32,737 bases of DNA from Pseudonocardia thermophila (GTDB taxonomy: Bacteria; Actinomycetota; Actinomycetes; Mycobacteriales; Pseudonocardiaceae), in assembly GCF_900142365.1 (NCBI RefSeq), contig NZ_FRAP01000033.1:1-32737 (forward strand). Reading direction: 5' to 3'. This document shows positions 23,806-31,228 of this stretch, in pieces. The translations under genes were made by a program, and so were the position numbers. Under the pieces are notes generated by a model, which had not been told where the DNA came from, made no database searches, and was given only the letters and a program-made list of their open reading frames with translations. Numbering within the stretch: the stretch's first letter is position 1; the number at the start of each line of letters is the position of its first letter.

Positions 23806-24183
23806 TTAATCGTCGTCGAGTGTGATCGCGCTCTCGAGGTCCTCGTGCACGTCGAACAGGCCCACCAGGCCGGCGATCGTCAGCGGCCGGATCACCCGCC
23901 GGGAGCGGCAGACGAGCCGCAGCGGCACCCCGGCGGCGCGGGCCGCGTCCCGCACCTCGACGAGCACCGCCAGCCCGCTCGTGCCGAGGAACGTGATGCC
24001 CTCGAGGTCCAGCACCAGCACCGAGGCGGCGGACAGCTCCGCGAGGATCGCCGATCGCAGCTGCGGCGAGGTGAGCATGTCGACCTCGCCGCCGATCGTG
24101 ACGATCCGCAGACCACCGTCCTCGGCGCGGGTCGAGAGGGTGATCTGGCCGTCGGTGTCGGCGGGCGGTCGCACCGATGTCAT
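23806..24183 (-). CDS. STAS-domain anti-anti-sigma factor (SpoIIAA/RsbV-like)
   Basis: A 125-residue single STAS domain. The phosphorylatable serine is S69 in DLEGITFLGTSGLAVLVE; IVTIGGEVDMLTSPQLRSAI is the first strand-helix unit. Unphosphorylated forms of this family bind RsbW-type anti-sigma factors and release the sigma factor. The ATG at 24183 has GAGAG a few nucleotides upstream; an upstream GTG-less extension is not convincing. It lies about 1.5 kb from the anti-sigma gene at 21860, its likely partner. A second STAS gene at 30694 has a similar serine motif. Confidence 0.9.
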   Translation of the reverse strand: MTSVRPPADTDGQITLSTRAEDGGLRIVTIGGEVDMLTSPQLRSAILAELSAASVLVLDLEGITFLGTSGLAVLVEVRDAARAAGVPLRLVCRSRRVIRPLTIAGLVGLFDVHEDLESAITLDDD

Positions 24184-24334
24184 GTGTGCTCTCCCCGGGG
24201 TCGGCGACGGCGACCACGGTAGGGCGCGCCGGCCCGGAGCGCATCTCAGAGCCCGCACACCGAACGCGCCGAGCCCGTGACCGCCCGGGGAAGGCGAGGA
24301 CTCGGCGCGAACGGGGTGTGGTGCGGGGTTCCCC

Positions 24335-25114
24335 TCAGACCGTGGCGACGGGCTCCTTGTCCGCCTCGCCGACGACCGGAGCCGGCTTCTCCAGCTCGCC
24401 GCCCAGCAACTTGTGCAGGCGGGCCATCTCGGAGCGGACGCTGTCGTGCAGGCTGCTGATTCGGCGCAGTTCCTGCTCGGCGGCCTCGCGGCGGCGCCGG
24501 GCCTCCTGCTCGCCGCGGGAGCGCAGCTCCTCGGCCCGCGCCCGGGCCTCGGCGACCAGCTGCTCGGCGTTGCGCTGGGCCTCCTCGGAGATCCGCGCGG
24601 CCTCCTCCCGCGCCGCGGCCAGGGTGACGGCAGCCTGCTGCTCCCGCTCCTGGATCGCGACGTTGCGCTGCGCGGCCTCCTGGTCCAGCTCGGCCGACCG
24701 GGCGATCAGCTTCTGCTCGACCTCGTGCCGGTGCCGCTCTGCCTCAGCGCGCGCCTGCTCGACGAGCGCGGCCGCCTCGTTCGCGGCCCGCTGTCGCACG
24801 TCGGCGGCCTCGTGCTCGGCCAGCCGCAGGATCTTCTCCGCGCGGAACCCGAAGCTCTCCTGCGATATCACGGGCTCGACGCTCTGCGCCGCCGCCTTCG
24901 CGGCCCGCAGCTCGTCCTCCAGCTTCTGCGCGTGCCGCTCGGCCGCCTGCCGGGCCGACTCCGCCGCGGCGAGCCGATCCCTCAGCTCCCGCAGGGCACG
25001 ATCGACCTGGTCCCGGTCGTAACCACGCCGGACCACCTCGAACGTCGAACCGGCGGGTGTGGGGACTCCACCACCGCTGCTCTGTACGGACCTTGGCGCT
25101 GGAGTAATCGTCAC
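24335..25114 (-). CDS. DivIVA-domain coiled-coil protein
   Basis: A 259-residue protein. A DivIVA-like N-terminal element (about 22-50: GSTFEVVRRGYDRDQVDRALRELRDRL) is followed by an almost unbroken coiled coil (about 45-240) rich in Ala, Glu, Arg and Gln, and a short C-terminal tail. This is the layout of actinobacterial cytoskeletal or polarity proteins related to Wag31/DivIVA and FilP. It probably self-assembles at the membrane or along the cell. The GTG at 25114 is chosen since the conserved part begins about 20 residues later and the upstream frame is not conserved-looking. It lies upstream of the STAS gene on the same strand, 151 nt away. Confidence 0.8.
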   Translation of the reverse strand: MTITPAPRSVQSSGGGVPTPAGSTFEVVRRGYDRDQVDRALRELRDRLAAAESARQAAERHAQKLEDELRAAKAAAQSVEPVISQESFGFRAEKILRLAEHEAADVRQRAANEAAALVEQARAEAERHRHEVEQKLIARSAELDQEAAQRNVAIQEREQQAAVTLAAAREEAARISEEAQRNAEQLVAEARARAEELRSRGEQEARRRREAAEQELRRISSLHDSVRSEMARLHKLLGGELEKPAPVVGEADKEPVATV

Positions 25115-25400
25115 GTCGCGGAGTGTCTTACCCCTTTCGGGTGGCAAGCCATGCTCCCTCGGCGGACGGCCTCGTCGAATCGGTCGACGGTCCGTCACCG
25201 CCACTGTGGACGGGTTGCGCCGATCCGGTGTGCCGGTCGTCGCTCCCGACGACGCGGTCGTGGCGCACGCCACCCGCGCGCGAGCGACTCCTCGCCCAGC
25301 CGGTAGTTCGCGTCGGCCCGGCGTTCACCGAGCCGTCGACCACGTCGGCGAGCGTGTCACCCGGTCGGGCGATCCCGCCCGGCCGGCACGCGGAACGGGA

Positions 25401-26789
25401 GTGAGACAGACATGGACGTGTCCCGCACTGCTGCGGGGCGTCGGTGCCGGCATCCTGCTGATCGGCAGCACGGAGATGCTGGCGGGCTGCGCCGCGCCCG
25501 CCGCGGCTCCGGCGCCGGTCACCGGGTACGGGGACCTCGTGCCCGATCCGAACGGGATGCTCGCGCTGCCGAAGGACTTCCGCTGCACGATCGTCACCCA
25601 GGCCGGCGTCACCACGCTCGACTCCGGCGAGCCGACCCCGCGCAACCACGACGGCACCGGCGCGTTCGCCCGGCCCGGCGGCGGAGTGGTGCTCGTCATC
25701 AACCACGAGATCGGCGACCCGTACGGCACCGAGCTGCCCGTGCCGCACCACGACGGCCTCACCTACGACCCGGGTGCGGCAGGCGGCTGCACCGTGATCA
25801 CCACCGACGCGCGCGGCAACCGGCTGGGCGAGATCGTCGGCGTCGCGGGGACGGCCACCAACTGCGCGGGCGGGGTCACCCCGTGGAACACCTGGCTGAC
25901 CTGCGAGGAGATCGACGCGCTCGCCGGGACGGACGGGTTCTGGCGCGACCACGGCTACGTCTTCGAGGTCGACCCGTTCGATCCCGCGGCCAACCGGGAC
26001 CCGCAGCCGATCCTCGCGCTCGGCCGGTTCGAGCACGAGGCCGTGGCCGTGGATCCACGGCGCGGCGACAAGTACCTGACCGAGGACGCGAGCAAGCCCA
26101 ACGGGCTGCTCTACCGGTGGACCCCGCCCACCGGGTGGGCGGCGGGGAAGGGCGCGCTGCGCCGGCTCGGGCCCACCGACGGCGTGCTCGCGGCGATGCG
26201 CGCCGTCGACGGACTGGGCCGGCACGTCCCCGACCTGTCGCTCGCCACCGCGGTCGGCACCAGCTACGCCGTCGAGTGGGTGCCGGTGCCCGACCGCGAC
26301 GCCCGCACCGCGCCGATCCGCAACCAGTTCACCGACTCCGACGTCACCCGGGCCCGCAAGGTGGAGGGCGCTTGGTGGGGGGACGGCGGCGCGTGGATCG
26401 TCTCCAGCTACGCGCGGGAGGAGAGCCCGGTGCCGCACGACGGACAGGTGTGGTTCTACGACCCGGCGAGCTCACGGATCACGCTGCGGCTGCTGTTCGC
26501 CCGCAACCTCGAACCCGGCGTCGACGGCGCGTACGACGGGCCGGACGACATCGCCGTCTCCCCGTACGGCGGGGTGATCATCGCCGAGGACGGCGAAGGG
26601 CTGCAGCACCTCATGGGAGCCACCCCGGACGGCACGACGTTCCCCATCGCGCGCAACGACTCCACCGACGCGACCAAGGACGTCGAGTTCACCGGGCCGG
26701 TGTTCTCGCCCGACCGCAGCCTCCTGTTCGCCAACATCCAGGAGCCCGGCTACATGTTCGCGATCACCGGGCCCTGGCAGGGCGGCTGA
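25401..26789 (+). CDS. PhoX-like (DUF839) lipoprotein phosphatase
   Basis: A 462-residue protein of the PhoX/DUF839 family; characterised members are calcium- and iron-dependent alkaline phosphatases. Family blocks are VINHEIGDPYG, TPWNTWLTCEEID, GRFEHEAVAVDP, YLTEDASKPNGLLYRW, EGAWWGDGGAWIVSS and DGPDDIAVSPYGGVIIAEDGEG. The N-terminus (ALLRGVGAGILLIGSTEMLAGC) ends in a lipobox LAGC, so it should be a membrane-anchored extracellular lipoprotein. Most PhoX proteins have a twin-arginine signal; the expected RR before LLRG is not in this frame. An out-of-frame ATG at 25412 (MDVSRT) suggests that a small indel may have altered the start. The GTG at 25401 is the most plausible in-frame start. Confidence 0.82.
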   Translation: MRQTWTCPALLRGVGAGILLIGSTEMLAGCAAPAAAPAPVTGYGDLVPDPNGMLALPKDFRCTIVTQAGVTTLDSGEPTPRNHDGTGAFARPGGGVVLVINHEIGDPYGTELPVPHHDGLTYDPGAAGGCTVITTDARGNRLGEIVGVAGTATNCAGGVTPWNTWLTCEEIDALAGTDGFWRDHGYVFEVDPFDPAANRDPQPILALGRFEHEAVAVDPRRGDKYLTEDASKPNGLLYRWTPPTGWAAGKGALRRLGPTDGVLAAMRAVDGLGRHVPDLSLATAVGTSYAVEWVPVPDRDARTAPIRNQFTDSDVTRARKVEGAWWGDGGAWIVSSYAREESPVPHDGQVWFYDPASSRITLRLLFARNLEPGVDGAYDGPDDIAVSPYGGVIIAEDGEGLQHLMGATPDGTTFPIARNDSTDATKDVEFTGPVFSPDRSLLFANIQEPGYMFAITGPWQGG

Positions 26790-26839
26790 GGCCGGGCCCA
26801 TCCGGTCAGGGCGGTGGCCGGGTAGGCCACACTGCGAAG

Positions 26840-27355
26840 GTGACTTCGCCGACCGACACCGTCCCGCTGCACCAGCACGTGCGGTTGCGCCCGCCTCGGC
26901 ACCAGGTGCATCCGCGCGCCGTCACGTGGTGGCGGCTGCAGGACGGCATCGGCTACGGCGTGCTGCTCCTCGTCGGGATCGGGGTGCTGGTCTTCGTGCG
27001 CCCGTGGTGGCTCGTCGCGCTCGTCGTCGCGCTCGGGGTGGTCGCCGCCGTCGACATCGCTGTCCTGCCCCGGATCCGCTACGACCGGCACCGCTGGGAG
27101 GCCACCGACCAGGCCGTCTACGTCCGCGACGGGGTGCTCGTCGAGGACTGGCGGGTCGCGCCGCTGTCGCGGGTGCAGACCGTCGACACCCAGCGGGGAC
27201 CGCTGCAGCAGTGGCTGGGCCTGTCCACCGTCACCGTCACCACGGCGTCGACGGCGGGGTCGCTGAAGATCCAGGGACTGGAGAAGGAGGCGGCCGCCGA
27301 GCTCGTCGAACGGCTCACCGCGGCCACCGAGGCGATCCCCGGCGACGCGACATGA
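26840..27355 (+). CDS. bPH2 (DUF304) membrane protein, YdbS-like
   Basis: A 171-residue protein. Two membrane helices lie at about 38-70 (IGYGVLLLVGIGVLVFV and WLVALVVALGVVAAVDIAVL), followed by one bacterial PH domain (about 78-150) with the signature VYVRDGVLVEDWRVAPLSRVQTVDTQRGPL and LGLSTVTVTTAS. Such proteins occur in pairs with a larger YdbT protein; some have a role in membrane or antimicrobial stress. The GTG has a CACACT hexamer 6 nt upstream. The stop overlaps the start of the next gene (ATGA). Confidence 0.85.
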   Translation: MTSPTDTVPLHQHVRLRPPRHQVHPRAVTWWRLQDGIGYGVLLLVGIGVLVFVRPWWLVALVVALGVVAAVDIAVLPRIRYDRHRWEATDQAVYVRDGVLVEDWRVAPLSRVQTVDTQRGPLQQWLGLSTVTVTTASTAGSLKIQGLEKEAAAELVERLTAATEAIPGDAT

Positions 27356-28929
27356 GCAGCCCGCACACCGCGGAGGCGCCGACGGCCGCCGGCCCGGAGG
27401 AGCGCTGGCGGCGGCTCGATCCACGCACGATCGCGGTGGCGCCGCTGCGGCCGCTCGGCACGCTGCTGCTGACCGGGCTGATCGTGGTGACCTTCCGCGG
27501 CTGGGACCGGCTCGGATTCGTCGAGCCGCTGCTCGGCCTCGCGGTGACCGTCGGCGTGTTCGCGCTGTCGGCGTGGTCGTGGGCCACCACCCAGTACCGG
27601 ATCACGCCCACCCACGTGGAGCTGCGCAGCGGGATCCTCGTGCGCAAGCACCGCGCGGTCGCCCGCGACCGGCTGCGGACCGTCGACATCACCGCCGACG
27701 TGCTGCACCGCATCGCCGGGCTCGCCGTCGTCGCCGTCGGGACGGGGCGGCAGGGCGGGGAGGCCGACGACGAGCTGAAGCTCGACTCGCTCGCCCGCCA
27801 CGACGCCGACGCGCTGCGCACGCTGCTGCTGGACCGGCGGCCCGCCGCTCCGGCACCGGTCCCCGGCCCACTCGGCGGGGTGCCGCCGCACGCGCCGCCA
27901 CCGCCGCCGGAGGAGCTGCTGTCCCGGTTCGACCTGCGGTGGGTAGCGCTGGCGCCGCTGTCGCTGATGGGTCTCGTCGCGGTCGCCGTCGTGACCGGTG
28001 CGGTCGTGCAGCTGCTGCGCACCGCGTTCGGCGACGAGATGTGGCGGTCGGTGCCGGCGCGGGTCGTGTGGAGCTGGATCAGCTCGTTCCCCGTGCTGCT
28101 GTCGGTGGGCGCGCTGATCGTCGTGCTGCTGATCGCGAACGCGGTGCTGTCGCCGATCCTGTACGTGCTGGTCTACGGCGGCTACCGGCTCACCCGCCAC
28201 CACGACAGCCTCCACGTCACCTACGGGTTGATCACGCACCGCTCGGTGACCATCGAGGAGCGGCGCATCCGCGGGATCCGGCTGACCGAACCGCTGCTGC
28301 TGCGGCTGGTGCGGGCGGGGAAGCTGGCCGTCGTGGCCGCCGGGCTGGGGTCGCGGGCCGAGCACGACCGCAACGACAAGACCAGCAGCGACATGCTGCT
28401 GCCCACCGCCCCCGTGGCCGAAGCGCACCGAGTGACAGCCGCGGTGCTGCGCAGCCCGTACTCGCCGCTCGCCGTGCCGATGCGGCGGCACCCGCGGGCG
28501 GCGCTGCGCCCGATCCTGCTGCGCTGGTCGTGGTCCGTCGTCCCGGCCATCGTCCTGGGCGTGCTCGCCGCGCTCGACGTCGTCCCGGCGTGGCTGCCGG
28601 AGGTCGCGCTGGTGCTCCTCATCGCCGGGATGGCGGGGGCGCTGCTGGAGTACGCCAACCTCGGCCACGCCCGCGCCGGGGCGTACCTGGTGGCGCGGTC
28701 CGGGTCCGGGGTCCGCACGACCACCGCCGTCCGCTGCGACGGGATCATCGCCTGGCGGTTCCGGCGCACGATCTTCCAGCGACGTTCCCGGCTGCTCACG
28801 GCGACCGCCGCCGTCGCAGCCGGGAAGGGCTCGCACACCATCCACTTCGCGGGGCAGGACGACGTGCTGCAGGTGGCCAGGGACGCGGTCCCCGGCCTCC
28901 TGGAGCCGTTCCTCGAGCCCGACACGTGA
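27352..28929 (+). CDS. bPH2 (DUF304) membrane protein, YdbT-like
   Basis: A 525-residue protein with about six membrane helices and three bPH2 units. The first, near 85-160, reads ITPTHVELRSGILVRKHRAVARDRLRTVDI; the second, near 280-340, reads LTRHHDSLHVTYGLITHRSVTIEERRIRGIRL; the third, near 440-510, is weaker (AGAYLVARSGSGVRTTTAV). A proline-rich linker (about 170-185) follows the first unit. It is translationally coupled to the smaller bPH2 gene. Function is not known in detail; the pair probably forms a membrane complex. It is followed by the second phased repeat region. Confidence 0.85.
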   Translation: MSSPHTAEAPTAAGPEERWRRLDPRTIAVAPLRPLGTLLLTGLIVVTFRGWDRLGFVEPLLGLAVTVGVFALSAWSWATTQYRITPTHVELRSGILVRKHRAVARDRLRTVDITADVLHRIAGLAVVAVGTGRQGGEADDELKLDSLARHDADALRTLLLDRRPAAPAPVPGPLGGVPPHAPPPPPEELLSRFDLRWVALAPLSLMGLVAVAVVTGAVVQLLRTAFGDEMWRSVPARVVWSWISSFPVLLSVGALIVVLLIANAVLSPILYVLVYGGYRLTRHHDSLHVTYGLITHRSVTIEERRIRGIRLTEPLLLRLVRAGKLAVVAAGLGSRAEHDRNDKTSSDMLLPTAPVAEAHRVTAAVLRSPYSPLAVPMRRHPRAALRPILLRWSWSVVPAIVLGVLAALDVVPAWLPEVALVLLIAGMAGALLEYANLGHARAGAYLVARSGSGVRTTTAVRCDGIIAWRFRRTIFQRRSRLLTATAAVAAGKGSHTIHFAGQDDVLQVARDAVPGLLEPFLEPDT

Positions 28930-28948
28930 GCGGCGCTCGCCCGCCGGC

Positions 28949-29085
28949 GAGTTGCCCGGTCGGGGTGGGTGAGTTGCCCTCTCCGGTCGGGTGAGTTGTC
29001 CGATCGGGGTGGGTGAGTTGTCCTCTCCGGTCGGGTGAGTTGTCCTGCTGTGGTGACGGCGGTGCCCGATCCACGCCGGCGAGTC
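28949..29085. repeat. left arm of 22-bp phased repeat (GAGTT orientation)
   Basis: GAGTT cores start at 28949, 28971, 28993, 29015 and 29037 in exact 22-bp steps. A further GAGTC core at 29081 is in register (44 bp on), with a degenerate site at 29059. Units alternate between two versions, as in GTTGCCCGGTCGGGGTGGGT and GTTGCCCTCTCCGGTCGGGT. Read on the minus strand they give CAACTCACCCGACCGG, close to the units upstream of murI. Confidence 0.88.
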
Positions 29086-29162
29086 GGCCGCACGATGACG
29101 GCACGACGTCACGGATCATCGACCACGCGTCCGCGGCGGGCGCTCGCGGTTCCCGGCAGGAG

Positions 29163-29300
29163 GACTCACCCCCGCTGGCGGGGCAACTCGGCGTACCCAG
29201 TGGGAGAACTCGCCGTTCTCGTCGAGGCGACTCGCCGACCCGGGCGGGGCGACTCGCCCTGCCGGAGGGGACAACTCGCCGGCGTCTGATCCCCGACTCG
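29163..29300. repeat. right arm of 22-bp phased repeat (ACTCG orientation)
   Basis: (G/A)ACTC cores start at 29163, 29185, 29207, 29229, 29251, 29273 and 29295: seven in exact 22-bp steps. The segments between them differ in sequence, so the spacing is kept better than the filler. The left arm at 28949-29085 is inverted relative to it. The region lies between the convergent YdbT-like and amidase-like genes, and 28930-29312 holds no gene that I can support. Confidence 0.88.
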
Positions 29301-29312
29301 CGGACGGGGCGA

Positions 29313-30578
29313 TCAGGCGTAGACGCGGCGAGGTGCTGCGCCGGGAGCGGGGACGGGGCGGCGGTCGAGGACCGCGGCCGCGGCGAGCAGCCGCCGCTCC
29401 GAGCCGGGGCGCCCGACGAGCTGCACCGCGGCCGGGCGACCCTCCACCAGCACCGGCGCGACGACTGAGGGCACCCCGGCGAGGCTCCACGGCCGGGTGA
29501 GGACGGTCCGCCGCGACGACGGGTCGGACGGGGCGAACGGGCCGGGGACGGCGGGACAGAGCAGCAGGTCGAAGCCGCCGTCGTCGAGCCAGGTGAGAAG
29601 GCGGTCGCGCCAGCGGTCGAGGTCCTCGGCATCGGCCCGGGACCGGCGGCCGCGACGCACCGCGGCCGCGGCGGCGGGACCGAGCGCGGCCGGATCGTGC
29701 TCACCGACGGCGGCGAGGAGATCCGCGGCGTCGGCCTGGACGCGGCGCTGCCAGAGCCGGGTGAGCCCGCGCGGGTACGGCGGATCGGCGAGCGCGATCA
29801 CCGCCCCACCCGGCCAGGCCCGCAGCCGGGCGGCCGCGCCGACGACCGCCGCGCGCTGGTCGGTGTGCACCCGCCCGGACCGCCCGAACGGCGTCGGCAC
29901 CGCCAGCGAGAGTGCGACCCGGCCCGGCAGCGGCGGGGGTGGCTCGTCCACGCCGGTGAGCACGTCGAGGAGCAGGGCCGCGTCGCGCGCCGATCGGGCC
30001 ACGACGCCGAGGGCGGCGAGGCGCTGCGCGGCCGGTCCGCCGGGCGGGGGCAGCGTGTCCCGGCCCGCGACGACGGCGACGAGCCCGTGCCGCGCCGCCG
30101 GTACTCGCAGGCCGTCGCCGTTGTCGATCCCCACGGCCACGGTGGCGAGCCGTTGCGCGACCGCGTCGGCCGCCCCGGAATCCGCACCGATCCCCAGCTC
30201 GGCGGACCTCGCGTGCCCGACGACGACGGCGCCCGCGGCGCGCAGCCGCCGAACGACCTCGTCGTCGCGCCGCGCGGGCGTGTCGGGCAGGGCTGCGCTG
30301 CCGTGCCGGGTGGCCCACCCGGAGACGTCGACGGTCTCGGCGAGCGCGACCGGGATCCCCGCCAGGGGCAGGGCGAAGCGATCGTGGCGGGTGTCGACGG
30401 CGGCCGCCTCGACCATCGCGCGCTCGCGGTCGTGCGCGGCGAACGGGCACGGGCCGGGATGGACCGCGATCCGCGTCAGGTGCGCCTCGACGACGTCGAC
30501 GGCGCAGCTGAGCCCCTCGTGCACGCGCGCGACCAGGTCGACCGCGTCGAGCACGGTGAGGTCGGCAGCGTCGTGCAT
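29313..30578 (-). CDS. amidase-signature family protein, apparently catalytically dead
   Basis: A 421-residue member of the amidase-signature family by overall pattern: LAGIPVALAETVDVSGWATRHGS, then DDEVVRRLRAAGAVVVGHARSAELG, then DNGDGLRVPAARHGLVAVV. The three catalytic residues are missing. The lysine of GIPVAVKD is alanine (GIPVALAE). The serine block GGSSGGS is changed to GADSGAA. The nucleophile block DTGGSIRIPA reads DNGDGLRVPA, with glycine for serine. An ordinary amidase or Asp/Glu-tRNA amidotransferase activity is therefore unlikely, and a binding or structural role is more plausible. The ATG at 30578 has CATCGT 6 nt upstream. It lies downstream of a STAS gene on the same strand. Confidence 0.75.
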   Translation of the reverse strand: MHDAADLTVLDAVDLVARVHEGLSCAVDVVEAHLTRIAVHPGPCPFAAHDRERAMVEAAAVDTRHDRFALPLAGIPVALAETVDVSGWATRHGSAALPDTPARRDDEVVRRLRAAGAVVVGHARSAELGIGADSGAADAVAQRLATVAVGIDNGDGLRVPAARHGLVAVVAGRDTLPPPGGPAAQRLAALGVVARSARDAALLLDVLTGVDEPPPPLPGRVALSLAVPTPFGRSGRVHTDQRAAVVGAAARLRAWPGGAVIALADPPYPRGLTRLWQRRVQADAADLLAAVGEHDPAALGPAAAAAVRRGRRSRADAEDLDRWRDRLLTWLDDGGFDLLLCPAVPGPFAPSDPSSRRTVLTRPWSLAGVPSVVAPVLVEGRPAAVQLVGRPGSERRLLAAAAVLDRRPVPAPGAAPRRVYA

Positions 30579-30693
30579 CCGCACACGATGGCACACCGCA
30601 CCGTTCGGTGGACGTCGTGGCGCACGTCGTGTCAGGCCCATCGGCGAAGTCGGGATCGAGTTCGCTCCGGCGGCCGGGCCGGTGCCGGACGGT

Positions 30694-31086
30694 TCAGCGG
30701 GCGGCGGCGAGCGCCTCCGGGACGTCCTCGGCGACCTGGAACAGCGAGAGCAGCCCGGTCGCCTCCAGCGCCCGCTTGGCGATGCGCGAGCCGGGGACCA
30801 GCCACAGGCGGCAGGACCGGGCGTCGGCCTCGTCCTTGGCCCCGACGAGCACTGCCAGGCCCGCGGAACCGAGGAAGGAGATCTCCGACAGGTCGATCAC
30901 GAGCGAGCTCGCCTCCGCTAGCTGCTCGGTGACCCTGGCCTGCAGCAACGGCGAGGTCAGCGTGTCCAGTTCGCCGACGGCGTGCAGCACCCGCAGACCG
31001 TCGCCGTGGTCGACGACGTCGAAGCGGATGATCTCGCCGATGTCGCCGAACTCGGCATCCCCGGACCCGGACGGATCAGTGCTCAT
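30694..31086 (-). CDS. STAS-domain anti-anti-sigma factor (RsbV-like)
   Basis: A 130-residue STAS-domain protein with a short acidic N-terminal tail. The phosphorylatable serine is S74 in DLSEISFLGSAGLAVLVGAKDEA; VLHAVGELDTLTSPLLQARV is the first strand-helix unit. It should bind an RsbW-type anti-sigma factor in its unphosphorylated state. GAGGA sequences lie just before the ATG at 31086. It resembles the STAS protein at 23806 and could act on the same anti-sigma factor or on one outside the window. Confidence 0.88.
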   Translation of the reverse strand: MSTDPSGSGDAEFGDIGEIIRFDVVDHGDGLRVLHAVGELDTLTSPLLQARVTEQLAEASSLVIDLSEISFLGSAGLAVLVGAKDEADARSCRLWLVPGSRIAKRALEATGLLSLFQVAEDVPEALAAAR

Positions 31087-31216
31087 TCCTCGGGGCTCCT
31101 CGTGTCGTGTCGGCTGTCGCTCGGCCGTCGCACCCTACGACCGCCCCGCCGCAGGCACAACAAGACCCCCACACCCGGATGATCAGCGGTGACGATACTG
31201 CGCTGACGTGCTCGTC

Positions 31217-31222
31217 TAGGTT
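31217..31222 (+). promoter_or_regulatory. putative -10 box of cinA
   Basis: TAGGTT ends 6 nt before the GTG at 31229, the same leaderless layout seen at rph. No clear -35 box. Confidence 0.5.
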
Positions 31223-31228
31223 ACTCGT

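Noticed and set aside
25412..27355. Long plus-strand frame through the PhoX-like gene joined to the small bPH2 gene
   Set aside because: Within the PhoX-like gene it is an Arg/Ala-rich shadow; only the part from the GTG at 26840 has a recognisable domain.
29497..30932. Long plus-strand frames opposite the amidase-like gene
   Set aside because: Composition is that of antisense shadows (Ser/Arg/Ala-rich, no domain), while the minus strand has a clear family pattern.
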